This document shows, piece by piece, positions 23,585 through 30,418 of a DNA stretch of 33,184 nt; the first letter of the stretch is position 1, and each line of letters begins with the position of its first letter. Made by a program: the position numbers and the translations under genes. This stretch comes from CADEED01 sp035525785 (GTDB lineage Bacteria > Pseudomonadota > Gammaproteobacteria > Steroidobacterales > Steroidobacteraceae). The DNA is taken from positions 1-33,184 of the forward strand of contig DATLDQ010000020.1 of the NCBI GenBank assembly GCA_035525785.1, in the 5' to 3' direction. The notes below the pieces were generated by a model. The model was not told where the DNA came from. It did not search any database and was given only the letters and a program-made list of their open reading frames with translations.

Positions 23585-24973
23585 ATGTCAACCGTGACTG
23601 CCCGACGTTTAACACTTGGACGCGACCTGGGAGCCGCGTCACGTCTACCCGCAATGGATTCTGTAACCCTGCGCGTCGGGACACCGTCGAGACTCTCTTT
23701 GGAAATGGACCCACGTCAGTCCACATTGGCCTCCGCTTCGATCGAAACGGGCCAGACCACCATCCGTGCGTCTGTGCTCAACGAACAGGTCATCGAAGTC
23801 GCGCCAGGCTGGGTAGCCGCCCTGGAGGGCGCGTTGCCGCACGCCCGTTATCGGGCCATCGCGCTGTACGACGCGCGCGGCGAAGTCCTGCACTGTACTT
23901 CCACGGATTTCGGCATCGAATTCCGCCAGGCATTGAACGATGCGCTGGACGCTTTCGTGCTGGGCGCTGCCCGCGAGTCGCGCTTCCTGCGCGGCGATGG
24001 CACGCGCACGGCGGTCATGCTGGCGCTGCGTGACCTGCACGCGGCGCTGCAGGGGGTCTGCCTGCTGGTGGTCGAAGACACGCCGGCCGAAGAGGAAGAT
24101 CCCGCCGCACGCTTTCTCACGCCCGCCGTGCAGACCATTCTCGCGGACGTCGCCTCCGAGATCGCCCAGACGCTCCATGCGATCCCCGCCCAGAAGCCGC
24201 AGAAGCCCAAGCCCGCGGTGCCGCTGCCGCTCGAGGCCGTGTATGCGCAGATCCGCGAACAGCAGGTGGTCCTGCGCGTGCAACAGCTCATCCGCCTGCG
24301 CAAGGCGGAAGGCATCCGCCGCTTCGAAGTGCTGTTGCGGCACATGGTCGACGGCGAGGAACAGTCACCCGAGCGCGTGATGCAGACGGCCGCGAATCAT
24401 GGCCTGGCGTCGATGATCGATCGTCGCGTGATCGCCGAGCTCATCGGCTGGCTGCACCGGAATACCGTCGTTTGGAAGAAAGATCCGCCGGCTTTCTCGG
24501 TCAACCTTTCGGATTCCGCGGTCACCGAGCCGCACTTCATCAGCTTCGTGGAGAGCTGCCTGCAGAAGGCCGGCCTGCCGCCGGGCCTCATCGGCGTGGA
24601 GTTCTCGGAGCGCGTCTGTCTGTCGCATCCCAACGAGGTGATGCCGGCACTGGACGTGTTCGCGCGCATCGGCGTCCCCGTTGCAATCGACGACTTCAAC
24701 GTCGTGGGCGCCGGCATGCCCATCCTCGATCACTCCGCCGTGCGGTTGCTCAAGCTCGACGCGGAGCTCACGACCAACGCGCTACAGCACCGCCTCACGC
24801 AGGCGCGCGTCGTCGGGCTGGTACAGGCTGCCAAAGTCATGGGCCTGCAGACGGTGGCAAAGCGCGTGCAGTCCGGGGATCACAGCAACTGGTTGACGGC
24901 GCTGGGCGTTGATTTCGTGCAGAGCTTCGACACTGCGCCGCCGGTGGCGCTGGATTCGTTGCTTCCGGGGTGA
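23585..24973 (+). CDS. degenerate EAL-domain protein, probable c-di-GMP sensor or regulator
   Basis: A 462-residue protein. The N-terminal 200 residues form a sensor-like region I cannot name, followed by a Lys/Pro-rich linker (AQKPQKPKPAVPLPLE, about 203-218) and an EAL domain (about 220-462). EAL hydrolyses c-di-GMP when all metal ligands are present. Here the motif is EVL (E248), with N307 (FSVNLS), E339 (GVEFSE), D369-D370 (IDDFN) and K390 (LKLD) retained. The glutamate normally in VAEGVE is lysine (VAKRV, K426), and QGY is QSF (Q446). Loss of that glutamate argues against phosphodiesterase activity and for a binding or partner-interaction role. ATG 23585, with GAGGTG six bases upstream, is preferred over the upstream TTG at 23519. 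It is divergent from the lyase gene. Confidence 0.82.
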   Translation: MSTVTARRLTLGRDLGAASRLPAMDSVTLRVGTPSRLSLEMDPRQSTLASASIETGQTTIRASVLNEQVIEVAPGWVAALEGALPHARYRAIALYDARGEVLHCTSTDFGIEFRQALNDALDAFVLGAARESRFLRGDGTRTAVMLALRDLHAALQGVCLLVVEDTPAEEEDPAARFLTPAVQTILADVASEIAQTLHAIPAQKPQKPKPAVPLPLEAVYAQIREQQVVLRVQQLIRLRKAEGIRRFEVLLRHMVDGEEQSPERVMQTAANHGLASMIDRRVIAELIGWLHRNTVVWKKDPPAFSVNLSDSAVTEPHFISFVESCLQKAGLPPGLIGVEFSERVCLSHPNEVMPALDVFARIGVPVAIDDFNVVGAGMPILDHSAVRLLKLDAELTTNALQHRLTQARVVGLVQAAKVMGLQTVAKRVQSGDHSNWLTALGVDFVQSFDTAPPVALDSLLPG

Positions 24974-25007
24974 GGAGTGCGACGCGCGGTAACGCCCGTC
25001 GCGCGTG

Positions 25008-25045
25008 CATGAACGAGCTCGCTTTTCGCCGGGGTCATTCGGGGT
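25008..25045 (+). repeat. inverted repeat A, left arm
   Basis: Core CGCTTTTCGCCGGGG with flanking CATGAACGAG and CATTCGGGG. It matches the reverse complement of 25529-25565 with about four mismatches over some 36 bases. Confidence 0.8.
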
Positions 25046-25118
25046 GCGGCATCGCGAGAACCACCCCGCCGACAATCAGGATGCGGAAGACATCTTGACT
25101 GTGGTTGGGTGACCGGAG

Positions 25119-25175
25119 CCTAGGCTCCCATTGGGCCGGGGATCGGCTTCGTGCCTTCGACTTGGGTGCCCCGGC
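25119..25175 (+). repeat. inverted repeat B, left arm
   Basis: Runs from CCTAGGCTCC to GGGTGCCCCGGC. It matches the reverse complement of 25396-25454 over about 57 bases, with roughly eight mismatches or gaps. The longest identical run is GACTTGGGTGCCCCGGC, with GCGGCTTCGTGCCTT-type identity before it. Confidence 0.82.
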
Positions 25176-25359
25176 TCGCTCGTCTCTGACCAAGCGCCAC
25201 GAGTGCAGGGAGCCGACAGCACGCTCTGCGTAGGATGGGAGCCGCGGCCGTAGGTGTGTCGCGTGGCCGGGCCTCTCTAACTACCTTGCCGGGCGGCTCT
25301 TTTCCAAGCCCATGGGGCAGGCACCGCTTTGGCAACGAGCACGCCTTGATGCGGGTCTT

Positions 25360-25392
25360 GGCGCAAGCGGCCCACGCGCATGATCGAGAGCG
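25360..25392 (+). repeat. inverted repeat C, left arm
   Basis: GGCGCAAGCG followed, after one variable base, by CCCACGCGCATGATCGAGA. It matches the reverse complement of 25551-25585 with two mismatches over about 33 bases. It directly abuts the right arm of repeat B. Confidence 0.82.
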
Positions 25393-25395
25393 CGG

Positions 25396-25454
25396 GCCGG
25401 GGCACCCAAGTCGCAAGGCACGAAGCCGCTCTCCGAACCAATTGGAGCCTAGGG
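25396..25454 (-). repeat. inverted repeat B, right arm
   Basis: Reverse-orientation mate of 25119-25175, containing GGCACCCAAGTCG, AAGGCACGAAGCCG and GGAGCCTAGG. The two arms are separated by about 220 bases. Confidence 0.82.
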
Positions 25455-25528
25455 AAGTTAGCCGCGAGCCACTGGTCAGGTGTTTTCCGCGCACCGCATG
25501 GCGGCGGCCTGAATCTCGCGCTGCCACC

Positions 25529-25565
25529 CACCCGAATGGCCCCGGCGAAAAGCGATCTCGATCAT
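25529..25565 (-). repeat. inverted repeat A, right arm
   Basis: Reverse-orientation mate of 25008-25045 (CACCCGAATGGCCCCGGCG, then AAAAGCGATCTCG). It encloses the repeat B pair, so A and B are nested. It overlaps the right arm of repeat C by 15 bases. Confidence 0.8.
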
Positions 25566-25585
25566 GCGCGTGGGACGCTTGCGCC
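25551..25585 (-). repeat. inverted repeat C, right arm
   Basis: Reverse-orientation mate of 25360-25392 (ATCATGCGCGTGGG, ACGCTTGCGCC). Its overlap with repeat A suggests that the A/C junction is one composite unit, present in full at the right and in separated parts elsewhere in the island. Confidence 0.82.
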
Positions 25586-25605
25586 TCTTATCCATCCACG
25601 CGCAC

Positions 25606-25914
25606 TCACCGCGCGGTGTATGCATCCATCATCAACCCGGTTCCGCCACGTGACACATGCGCGACTACGGCGGTGCGCCGATGAAGCTTAGTGACGGCGC
25701 CGAGGTTGATCGCGAAGGCGAGCTCCACCTGCTGGCCTTTGCGCAAACCGAGGTTGGTGGTTTCGACGAACACCCCGGTGGCTGAGAGGTTGATGGCACG
25801 GCAGAGTTTCTTGCGACCGGTCGGCGTGGTGATGTACACGGTCGTACGCGCGCGATGCCGCGTGTGCAACCTGCGCTCCACCGACTGAACCCCTGCTGTA
25901 GTTGTTTTGCTCAT
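25606..25914 (-). CDS. PilZ domain protein
   Basis: A 102-residue single-domain PilZ protein, a c-di-GMP-binding module. The N-terminal arginine motif is present as RRLHTRHRART (RxxxR type), and the second motif as NLSATGVFVET (a D/NxSxxG variant). C-terminal strands AVVAHVSRGGTGLMM complete the barrel. Both ligand motifs look intact, so c-di-GMP binding is plausible. The start is the ATG preceded by GAGAGGAGAGC at good spacing; a TTG lies one codon upstream. The gene converges on the EAL gene across the repeat island and stops just beside the last repeat arm. Its output partner is unknown. Confidence 0.85.
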   Translation of the reverse strand: MSKTTTAGVQSVERRLHTRHRARTTVYITTPTGRKKLCRAINLSATGVFVETTNLGLRKGQQVELAFAINLGAVTKLHRRTAVVAHVSRGGTGLMMDAYTAR

Positions 25915-26008
25915 CAAGCTCTCCTCTCAAGGATTATTGCCTTGCGAGATTGGCGATTGAACCGAACTCAACTTAATGGGTTGCGCCAAAAATCCCACTT
26001 TCTCCGAT

Positions 26009-26977
26009 TTACGACAAGTCCGCGGCGGCGTCTGCCACCCGAATGCGAATAAATACCGGGCAGTGATCTGACAACTTTCGCCGCAGGGCGTCCTTGGGCC
26101 GGAAAAGCTCGCGCCCGAACGAATCCTTCACCAATCCCCGCGCCATTTGCCGCCCGAGGATGATGTAGTCGATGTAGCCGCTGAAAGTCTGCCCAGGGCT
26201 GCAGTTCTGGAATGCCTGGCCTTCGGCGGTATTGACCAAATCCGCATCCTGCGGGTCTGAATCGTCGATATCGGCCCAAAGCGAAAGCCCCGCCGGTTCG
26301 CGCCGCAAATCCCGGTTGAAGTCGCCCAGCACTGCGAAAGGGACGCGCGCCGCGGCTTGCGCGTCGATCCAGTGTTCGAGGAAGGGCACCTGGGCCCTGA
26401 GCTGGACGCAGTTGGGTCGCGTGGAGTCGAGCGCGTCCCGCGAGCAACCCGATTTCAGGTGTACCGACAGCAGTCGCAACTCACGCGGCGTGCCCGGGAA
26501 GAGCCGGAGCTCGACGCCCCGCCTGACGTCGTCATGCAGCGAGAGGTCCTGTACGTCGGGCCCGCAGTGGAACGGCAAGCCGTGCCGGATGGCGAAGCCG
26601 TTGTTCTGCACGGCCACGCGGCTCGAAAAACAGAATTCATATCCGGGGAAGACCAGCCGCGCGGCTTCGATGCCGTCCACTTCCTGCAGCGACACGACGT
26701 CCGCGTCCAGATGCCGCGCATGTCGGCGCAACGCCGCGATGTCCTCGTTGCTGCGTGCGAGCTCGTGCGCCACGTCGCAGGGCACCGCGCGGCGCGCTCC
26801 GTCGCGCGGCGAGTCGGCGGGGAGGCAGGCGGGCGTGAGCGCACGCAAAGTCTCGGGCGTCATGAACCACTCGAGATTCCACGTGGCGATCTTCAGCTGG
26901 GACGGCGCGTTGGCCAACGCGTGAACGACACCGGTGGCGAACAACAGCGTGAGCGAGGACAGCGCGCGCGATTTCAT
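26009..26977 (-). CDS. endonuclease/exonuclease/phosphatase family protein, secreted
   Basis: A 322-residue member of the EEP superfamily (Mg-dependent phosphodiesterases such as DNase I, sphingomyelinase and inositol phosphatases). A Sec signal peptide covers about 1-22 (VVHALA-NA), so it acts in the periplasm or outside. Catalytic blocks are all visible: N34 (ATWNLEWF), E99 (SLQEVDG), H173 (SVHLKSG), D219 and N221 (LGDFNRD) and the terminal D304-H305 pair (LSDHCPV). Extra cysteines (C51, C67, C178, C190, C259) may form disulfides. The substrate cannot be told from sequence; DNA, lipid and sugar phosphates are all possible. It starts 24 bases after the pilin gene on the same strand and may be co-transcribed with it. 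Confidence 0.87.
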   Translation of the reverse strand: MKSRALSSLTLLFATGVVHALANAPSQLKIATWNLEWFMTPETLRALTPACLPADSPRDGARRAVPCDVAHELARSNEDIAALRRHARHLDADVVSLQEVDGIEAARLVFPGYEFCFSSRVAVQNNGFAIRHGLPFHCGPDVQDLSLHDDVRRGVELRLFPGTPRELRLLSVHLKSGCSRDALDSTRPNCVQLRAQVPFLEHWIDAQAAARVPFAVLGDFNRDLRREPAGLSLWADIDDSDPQDADLVNTAEGQAFQNCSPGQTFSGYIDYIILGRQMARGLVKDSFGRELFRPKDALRRKLSDHCPVFIRIRVADAAADLS

Positions 26978-27001
26978 GCGCGCAACTATGGCACGCCGCG
27001 C

Positions 27002-27421
27002 TTACCGCCAGCAGGAACTCGTGTCGCGCGAGCCGCTCACTGCGCGGCGCCCGCGGTGGTCGAGCGAGAACCCGAGACACTCGGCATCCGAATCCTGCCC
27101 GCCGTCGCGCACGGGAGTGGCGCGGGCGATGAAGCTCTGGCCGTCCCCGGCGATCGACACCGTGTACTCGTAGCGATGGGCACCGTCGCGCGCGAGCCCG
27201 AGGCCCTCGGGCGGCGCACCCGTGACATCACTGGTGTAGCTGCCTCGATGAAGGTAGTGCCGCTCTTCGGCGGAGGCTATCTCGTAGAGCGTGCTCGTGG
27301 CCTCGGTACGGTTCACGCGCACCATGTGCTGCCGGTAGGAGGGCATCGCCAGCGCGGCGATGATGCCGACCACCAGGAGCACGACCAGGATCTCGAGTAG
27401 CGTGACGCCGCGAACAAACAT
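27002..27421 (-). CDS. pilE: type IV pilin PilE-like (minor or major pilin)
   Basis: A 139-residue prepilin. The leader is very short (MFVRG), and the prepilin peptidase site is G-V-TLLEILVVLLVVGI. Gly(-1) and Glu(+5) are conserved, but the usual Phe(+1) is Val. The hydrophobic N-terminal helix is followed by AMPSYRQHMVRVNRTEA, as in PilE, and by the RGSYTSDV block typical of Xanthomonas/Pseudomonas PilE-like minor pilins. Cysteines near the C terminus (ECLGF and SSCW) can form the D-region disulfide. It lies alone with the EEP gene rather than in a pilV-pilW-pilX-pilY1 cluster. The start ATG has no strong ribosome binding site. It is divergent from lemA. Confidence 0.85.
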   Translation of the reverse strand: MFVRGVTLLEILVVLLVVGIIAALAMPSYRQHMVRVNRTEATSTLYEIASAEERHYLHRGSYTSDVTGAPPEGLGLARDGAHRYEYTVSIAGDGQSFIARATPVRDGGQDSDAECLGFSLDHRGRRAVSGSRDTSSCWR

Positions 27422-27459
27422 GCAGCGAGCACATCACGGCGCGCGCTGGCACCTGAAGT

Positions 27460-27488
27460 CTGAAATCTTGCGCAAGGCAGTACATAAT
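27460..27488 (+). promoter_or_regulatory. possible sigma-70 promoter for lemA
   Basis: CTGAAA at 27460-27465 and CATAAT at 27483-27488 are separated by 17 bases, lying about 60 bases before the lemA start. Matches to consensus are four and five of six. This is a pattern match only. Confidence 0.35.
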
Positions 27489-27547
27489 CGGCCCTGGAGT
27501 GCAGATCAGAAATTGCGCTGTCACCAGCGCGTATCAGGAGGCCCGTC

Positions 27548-28132
27548 ATGGGTTGGATTCTTCTCGGCATAGTCGTCGTCCTCGTCTTCTGGGTCATCGG
27601 CCTCTACAACAAGCTGGTGGGCTCTCGTAACGGCTACAAGAACGCATTCGCGCAGATCGACGTGCAGCTCACCCGTCGCTACGACCTCATCCCCAACCTC
27701 GTGGAGACCGCCAAGGGATACATGAAGCACGAGCGCGAGACGCTCGAGGCCGTGATCACGGCGCGCAACCAGGCCGTGACCGCCGTGAAGGCGGCCGCCG
27801 CGAATCCGGGTGATGTCGCCGCGATGAACACCCTGTCGGGCGCCGAAGGCGCGCTGGGGGCCACCCTGGGACGCATGTTCGCGCTGGCCGAGGCGTATCC
27901 GGATCTCAAGGCCAACCAGAACATGATGCAGCTCTCCGAAGAGCTCACCTCCACCGAGAACAAGGTGGCGTTCGCGCGCCAGGCGTACAACGACTCGGTG
28001 ATGAGCTACAACAACCAGCGCGAGATGTTCCCCGGCAGCATCATCGCCGGCATGTTCAATTTCACCGCGGCGCAGTTGCTCGAGATCTCCAAGCCCGAGG
28101 CGCGCGAGGCGCCGAAGGTCAGCTTCACCTAG
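27548..28132 (+). CDS. lemA: LemA family protein
   Basis: A 194-residue LemA family protein. One N-terminal transmembrane helix (about 3-21, WILLGIVVVLVFWVIGLY) is followed by the family core NKLVGSRNGYKNAFAQIDVQLTRRYDLIPNLVETAKGY and a mainly helical, coiled-coil-like domain that includes NKVAFARQAYNDSVMSYN and ends with FPGSIIAGMF. The topology predicts a membrane anchor with the helical domain in the periplasm. The start ATG has a strong CAGGAGG site (27535-27541). It is followed nine bases later by an M48 protease gene, a pairing common in proteobacteria, so LemA may be a partner or adaptor of the protease. The molecular role of LemA is not settled. Confidence 0.93.
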   Translation: MGWILLGIVVVLVFWVIGLYNKLVGSRNGYKNAFAQIDVQLTRRYDLIPNLVETAKGYMKHERETLEAVITARNQAVTAVKAAAANPGDVAAMNTLSGAEGALGATLGRMFALAEAYPDLKANQNMMQLSEELTSTENKVAFARQAYNDSVMSYNNQREMFPGSIIAGMFNFTAAQLLEISKPEAREAPKVSFT

Positions 28133-28141
28133 CCGGCAGCG

Positions 28142-30037
28142 GTGGATTTCTTCGCCCGCCAGGAGGCAGCGCGTCGTACGACGCGCTGGCTGCTGCTCGC
28201 CTTCCTCATCAGCGTCGTGCTGGTGGCCGTGGCGATTGCCGTGGTCGTGTTCTTCGTTGCCAACGCTTCCGGGCGTCCCGGGGAAGCCACGGCGTCGGCG
28301 GTGATGGCCGCGGTGGTCGCGCTGCTGGTCATCGGCGGCGCGAGCCTGTTCAAGTCGTTGTCGTTGCGCGCGGGTGGCGCAGTGGTTGCCCACTCGCTCG
28401 GCGGCACGCGCGTCGAGCGCGGCGCCAACGACCTGGCCTTGAAGCGTCTGCACAACGTGGTCGAGGAAATGGCCATCGCCTCGGGCATTTCCATGCCCGA
28501 GGTGTACGTGCTCGAAAACGAGGACGGCATCAACGCTTTCGCTGCCGGCAATACGCCCGCGGATGCCGCCATCGCGGTGACGCGCGGCGCCATCACGCGC
28601 CTGAAACGCGAAGAGCTCCAGGGAGTGATCGCGCACGAGTTCAGCCACGTGTTGAACGGGGACATGCGCCTCAACAGCCGCTTGCTGGGCTGGGTGTTCG
28701 GATTGCTCATCGTCGCCATCGCCGCGCGCATCTTCCTGCAGAGCGGTGCGGGGCGATCGAGCCGGCGTGACAACAAGGGTGGTGGTCTCGTGCTCGTGGC
28801 CCTGGCGGTCATGGCCATCGGCTACATCGGCGTATTCGTCGGGCGCATCCTGCAGGCCGCGGTGTCGCGCCACCGCGAGCGGCTCGCCGACGCGTCCGCG
28901 GTGCAGTTCACGCGCAATCCGGGCGGCTTGAAGGGCGCGCTCCTCAAGATCGCCGGCGTGGAGGCGGGCTCGGCGCTGCTGACTCCCGACAAGGAAGAGG
29001 TGGCGCACATGCTGTTCGCGCCCGGTATGGCCCGGCTTTTTGCGACACATCCGCCGATCAGCGAGCGCATCCACGAGCTCGATCCTTCGTTCAAGAAGCA
29101 GGACCTCCCGGTGCTGGCCGGGGAGGCCGCGCGTGACGCCGAGCGGCTGCGGCTGGCGCCCGACTTTCCGGACGCGGCCGTTGCGGCCGGCTTCGCGCCC
29201 GCGCCCGCGGACACGGCAGCCGGTGCGCGCGTGGCGGCGCTCGCCGGCACTTTCGACGAGGCGCAGCAGCGTTACGCGCGCGAGGCGCGCCGCGCCATTC
29301 CGGAATCGTTGCACGCGTTCGCGGATTCGCCCGACGCGGCCCGCGTGCTGCTGTTCGCGTTGCTGCGCGGTGCGGACGATCAGGTGGCGGCGCGACAGGA
29401 CGAGGTGATCTTGCGCGCGTACGGCGCGCCGCTGCTCGAGCGCGTGCACGCGTCGCTGCCGGTCGCGCGCAGTCTCGCACCCGCGCTGCGTCTGCCCGCC
29501 GTGCAGCAGCTGTTTCCGGCCGTGCGGCGCATGACGGCCGCCGAGCGCCAGGAGCTGCGCACGGTGGCACAGCAGATGGCGGAAGCCGACCAGCGCATCG
29601 ACGTGTTCGAGTGCTGCCTCACGCTGCTGCTGGAAGCAGCTCTGCGCGATGACCTCGAGGGTAACGACGAGCATGGCTCGCGCTCATTGTCGCAATCCGC
29701 CGATGCCGTGTGCTCGTTGTTCGCCGTGCTCGCCGAACACGGTATCGATGACATCGAGATGGCTCGCCGCGCTTACGAGGCCGGCGTGAACCATGCCCTG
29801 CAACGTGTCAGGCCGTTCGCTCCCGTTGCAGAATGGCCGGATGTGCTGCGCCGGTCGATTCGCGAGCTCGCCACTCTGCGTCCAACGGAGAAGAGACTGC
29901 TCATCGAAGGGCTGGTGCGCACCGTGGCGCACGATCGCCGGCTTTCGGTTGCCGAAGGCGAGCTCCTGCGCACGGTGTGTGCAACCTTGCATTGCCCGTT
30001 GCCGCCCATTCTCGCGGCCGGGCCGGCGGCTGGTTAG
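28142..30037 (+). CDS. M48 family membrane metalloprotease with long C-terminal extension
   Basis: A 631-residue zinc protease of the M48 (HtpX/Ste24-like) family. Two N-terminal helices (about 16-40 and 52-70) precede the catalytic HEFSH motif (H165, E166, H169), and a further hydrophobic stretch follows (about 183-199 and 216-238). The third zinc ligand is probably E246 in SRHRERLADASA. The HPPISERIHEL block of HtpX-like proteins lies near 300-312. HtpX proper ends there at about 290-300 residues; this protein adds roughly 320 residues of Ala/Arg-rich helical sequence with no recognised catalytic motif. The start is a GTG nine bases after the lemA stop. It probably acts in membrane-protein quality control with LemA. 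Confidence 0.88.
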   Translation: MDFFARQEAARRTTRWLLLAFLISVVLVAVAIAVVVFFVANASGRPGEATASAVMAAVVALLVIGGASLFKSLSLRAGGAVVAHSLGGTRVERGANDLALKRLHNVVEEMAIASGISMPEVYVLENEDGINAFAAGNTPADAAIAVTRGAITRLKREELQGVIAHEFSHVLNGDMRLNSRLLGWVFGLLIVAIAARIFLQSGAGRSSRRDNKGGGLVLVALAVMAIGYIGVFVGRILQAAVSRHRERLADASAVQFTRNPGGLKGALLKIAGVEAGSALLTPDKEEVAHMLFAPGMARLFATHPPISERIHELDPSFKKQDLPVLAGEAARDAERLRLAPDFPDAAVAAGFAPAPADTAAGARVAALAGTFDEAQQRYAREARRAIPESLHAFADSPDAARVLLFALLRGADDQVAARQDEVILRAYGAPLLERVHASLPVARSLAPALRLPAVQQLFPAVRRMTAAERQELRTVAQQMAEADQRIDVFECCLTLLLEAALRDDLEGNDEHGSRSLSQSADAVCSLFAVLAEHGIDDIEMARRAYEAGVNHALQRVRPFAPVAEWPDVLRRSIRELATLRPTEKRLLIEGLVRTVAHDRRLSVAEGELLRTVCATLHCPLPPILAAGPAAG

Positions 30038-30267
30038 AAGACGCGAAACGGACGCAGGCCCTGGTCGCGCGTCTCGATGGTGCGCGCGCGCAAACCGCGG
30101 CGCAGCGCGCGTGGACGCGCCGGCTGTTCGAGCGTTGGGTTCGCTGCGGTCTTTTCAGCAACTTCCGGCGCGGCGATTCGCCGCGTGACGGGCTCGCTGC
30201 TCATCTGCAGCGACTGCATCCCGGCTTCCAGCTCCTCGGGCCGCTCGGCCAGATTGAATGACTTCAT
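30034..30267 (-). CDS. small protein of unknown function, 77 residues
   Basis: A 77-residue protein that I do not recognise. It is supported by a strong AAGGAG ribosome binding site (30274-30279 read on the minus strand), six bases before the ATG, and by a stop that falls exactly at the end of the convergent M48 gene (four-base overlap). The N-terminal half is acidic and amphipathic (MKSFNLAERPEELEAGMQSL), and the C-terminal half is strongly basic (RPRALRRGLRARTIETRD). There is no signal peptide, membrane helix or cysteine. It lies 151 bases downstream of the MetX-family gene on the same strand, with its own possible promoter in between. It might bind nucleic acid or an acidic partner, but nothing proves this. 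Confidence 0.6.
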   Translation of the reverse strand: MKSFNLAERPEELEAGMQSLQMSSEPVTRRIAAPEVAEKTAANPTLEQPARPRALRRGLRARTIETRDQGLRPFRVF

Positions 30268-30298
30268 GTCGTTCTCCTTGTTTCATGTTTCGGAGACG

Positions 30299-30326
30299 AC
30301 GATACGCAGCGGCTCTTGCGAGCCAA
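30299..30326 (-). promoter_or_regulatory. possible promoter for the 77-residue gene
   Basis: On the minus strand TTGGCT (30326-30321) and TATCGT (30304-30299) lie 16 bases apart, about 32 bases upstream of the start codon. The spacer contains a small GGCTC-TTGC-GAGCC hairpin (30311-30324). Another imperfect hairpin (30362-30381) may end the upstream MetX-family transcript. Pattern match only. Confidence 0.28.
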
Positions 30327-30418
30327 TTAAGAACCCGAGAAGGTGTGGTTACACCGATGATCGCGAAAGGAACTTTCCGCGCGCAGCTCGCACGCTGGGC
30401 GCGTCGCGCAGAGAGCGG

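Larger units (their letters stand above)
24974..25605. other. non-coding repeat island between EAL and PilZ genes
   Basis: No supportable gene is seen in 632 bases. Open frames on both strands (25120-25527 minus, 25235-25684 plus) are low-complexity Arg/Pro/Ser translations of repeats. The island contains three families of imperfect inverted repeats, listed as separate arms, of which families A and B are nested and could fold into one long interrupted hairpin. A GTAGGATGGG stretch (25231-25240) lies in the middle. No transposase, integrase or direct target-site duplication was identified. Confidence 0.7.

Noticed and set aside
25008..25585. Integron attC sites or CRISPR-like array
   Set aside because: Repeats are inverted, unequal in length and nested; there are no regular spacers, no attC core sites recognised and no integrase or cas gene nearby.
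25120..25684. Open frames on both strands inside the repeat island
   Set aside because: They are translations of inverted repeats, rich in Arg/Pro/Ser, and one overlaps the PilZ gene in antisense.
27521..29674. Antisense frame of 717 codons opposite lemA and the M48 protease
   Set aside because: Shadow of two well-supported genes; its translation is low-complexity His/Arg/Gly-rich sequence.
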